Of a stretch of 64,000 bases of DNA, positions 63,907 through 64,000 are shown piece by piece (position 1 is the first letter of the stretch; each line of letters starts with the position of its first letter). The stretch is from Lineus longissimus. Its lineage: Eukaryota; Nemertea; Pilidiophora; Heteronemertea; Lineidae. Below the pieces are notes generated by a model. That model was not told the origin of the DNA. It did no database searches and saw nothing but the letters and a program-made list of their open reading frames with translations. The stretch lies in assembly GCF_910592395.1 (NCBI RefSeq), contig NC_088309.1:25980599-26044598 (forward strand), read 5' to 3'. The position numbers and the translations under genes were made by a program.

Positions 63907-64000
63907 AAAGCATAGACCACTATTTGCACACAATGACATTCTTCCAGTCAGGTTTTTATTGTAAAAAAGATGCTCAATGGACCCCTGCTAAGCTTGCCGG

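Overview
This is a 64-kb piece of animal nuclear genome, AT-rich, with compact intron-split genes, GT-AG introns and transposon debris between genes. The protein matches (SBDS, Mondo/MLXIP, ABHD17, SWAP70/DEF6, RGP1, ASPDH, KGD4) are clear and of near full length. Together with a Deu-domain-like SINE and CR1/L2-like LINE pieces they point to a slowly evolving invertebrate bilaterian. A lophotrochozoan or a non-vertebrate deuterostome both fit, and the sequence does not let me say which.

Layout. 1-11.4 kb is poorly conserved accessory DNA. It holds a 48-bp tandem repeat, a promoter-like cluster near 4.2 kb, a candidate minus-strand exon pair (4.5-4.75 kb), a candidate two-exon secreted-protein gene (5.58-8.52 kb) and small hairpins. 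11.5-12.3 kb: KGD4 (+). 13.5-16.3 kb: RGP1 (-), convergent with KGD4. 17.0-19.6 kb: ASPDH (+), head-to-head with RGP1. 21.4-23.4 kb: SBDS (-). 24.7-38.9 kb: Mondo/MLXIP (+), head-to-head with SBDS across a degenerate tandem repeat. 43.3-46.3 kb: ABHD17 (+). 46.3-53.9 kb has no conserved gene and holds a SINE, a 23-bp minisatellite and a duplicated segment. 53.9-55.6 kb: an inverted-repeat element and two decayed LINE fragments. 55.85-60.46 kb: SWAP70/DEF6 (-). 60.5-64 kb: a LINE ORF1 remnant and a roughly 590-bp element with long terminal inverted repeats.

Every exon boundary in the seven main genes was set by reading GT/AG sites. Phases agree across all junctions, each spliced CDS is a multiple of three, and the predicted lengths match the families (KGD4 exactly 3 short 5' exons plus a tiny last exon; RGP1 387 aa; ASPDH 277; SBDS 252; Mondo 998; ABHD17 288; SWAP70 638).

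The genes are housekeeping or regulatory and do not form one pathway. KGD4 belongs to the 2-oxoglutarate dehydrogenase complex, RGP1 to the RAB6 exchange factor, ASPDH is a putative amino-acid dehydrogenase, SBDS matures 60S ribosomes, Mondo is a sugar-responsive bHLHZ factor, ABHD17 is a depalmitoylase and SWAP70 links phosphoinositides to actin. I found no convincing new biological system. The most notable items are an exact ten-heptad (70-residue) duplication inside one SWAP70 exon, the structured inverted-repeat element at 63.1-63.7 kb, and the unrecognised secreted-protein candidate.
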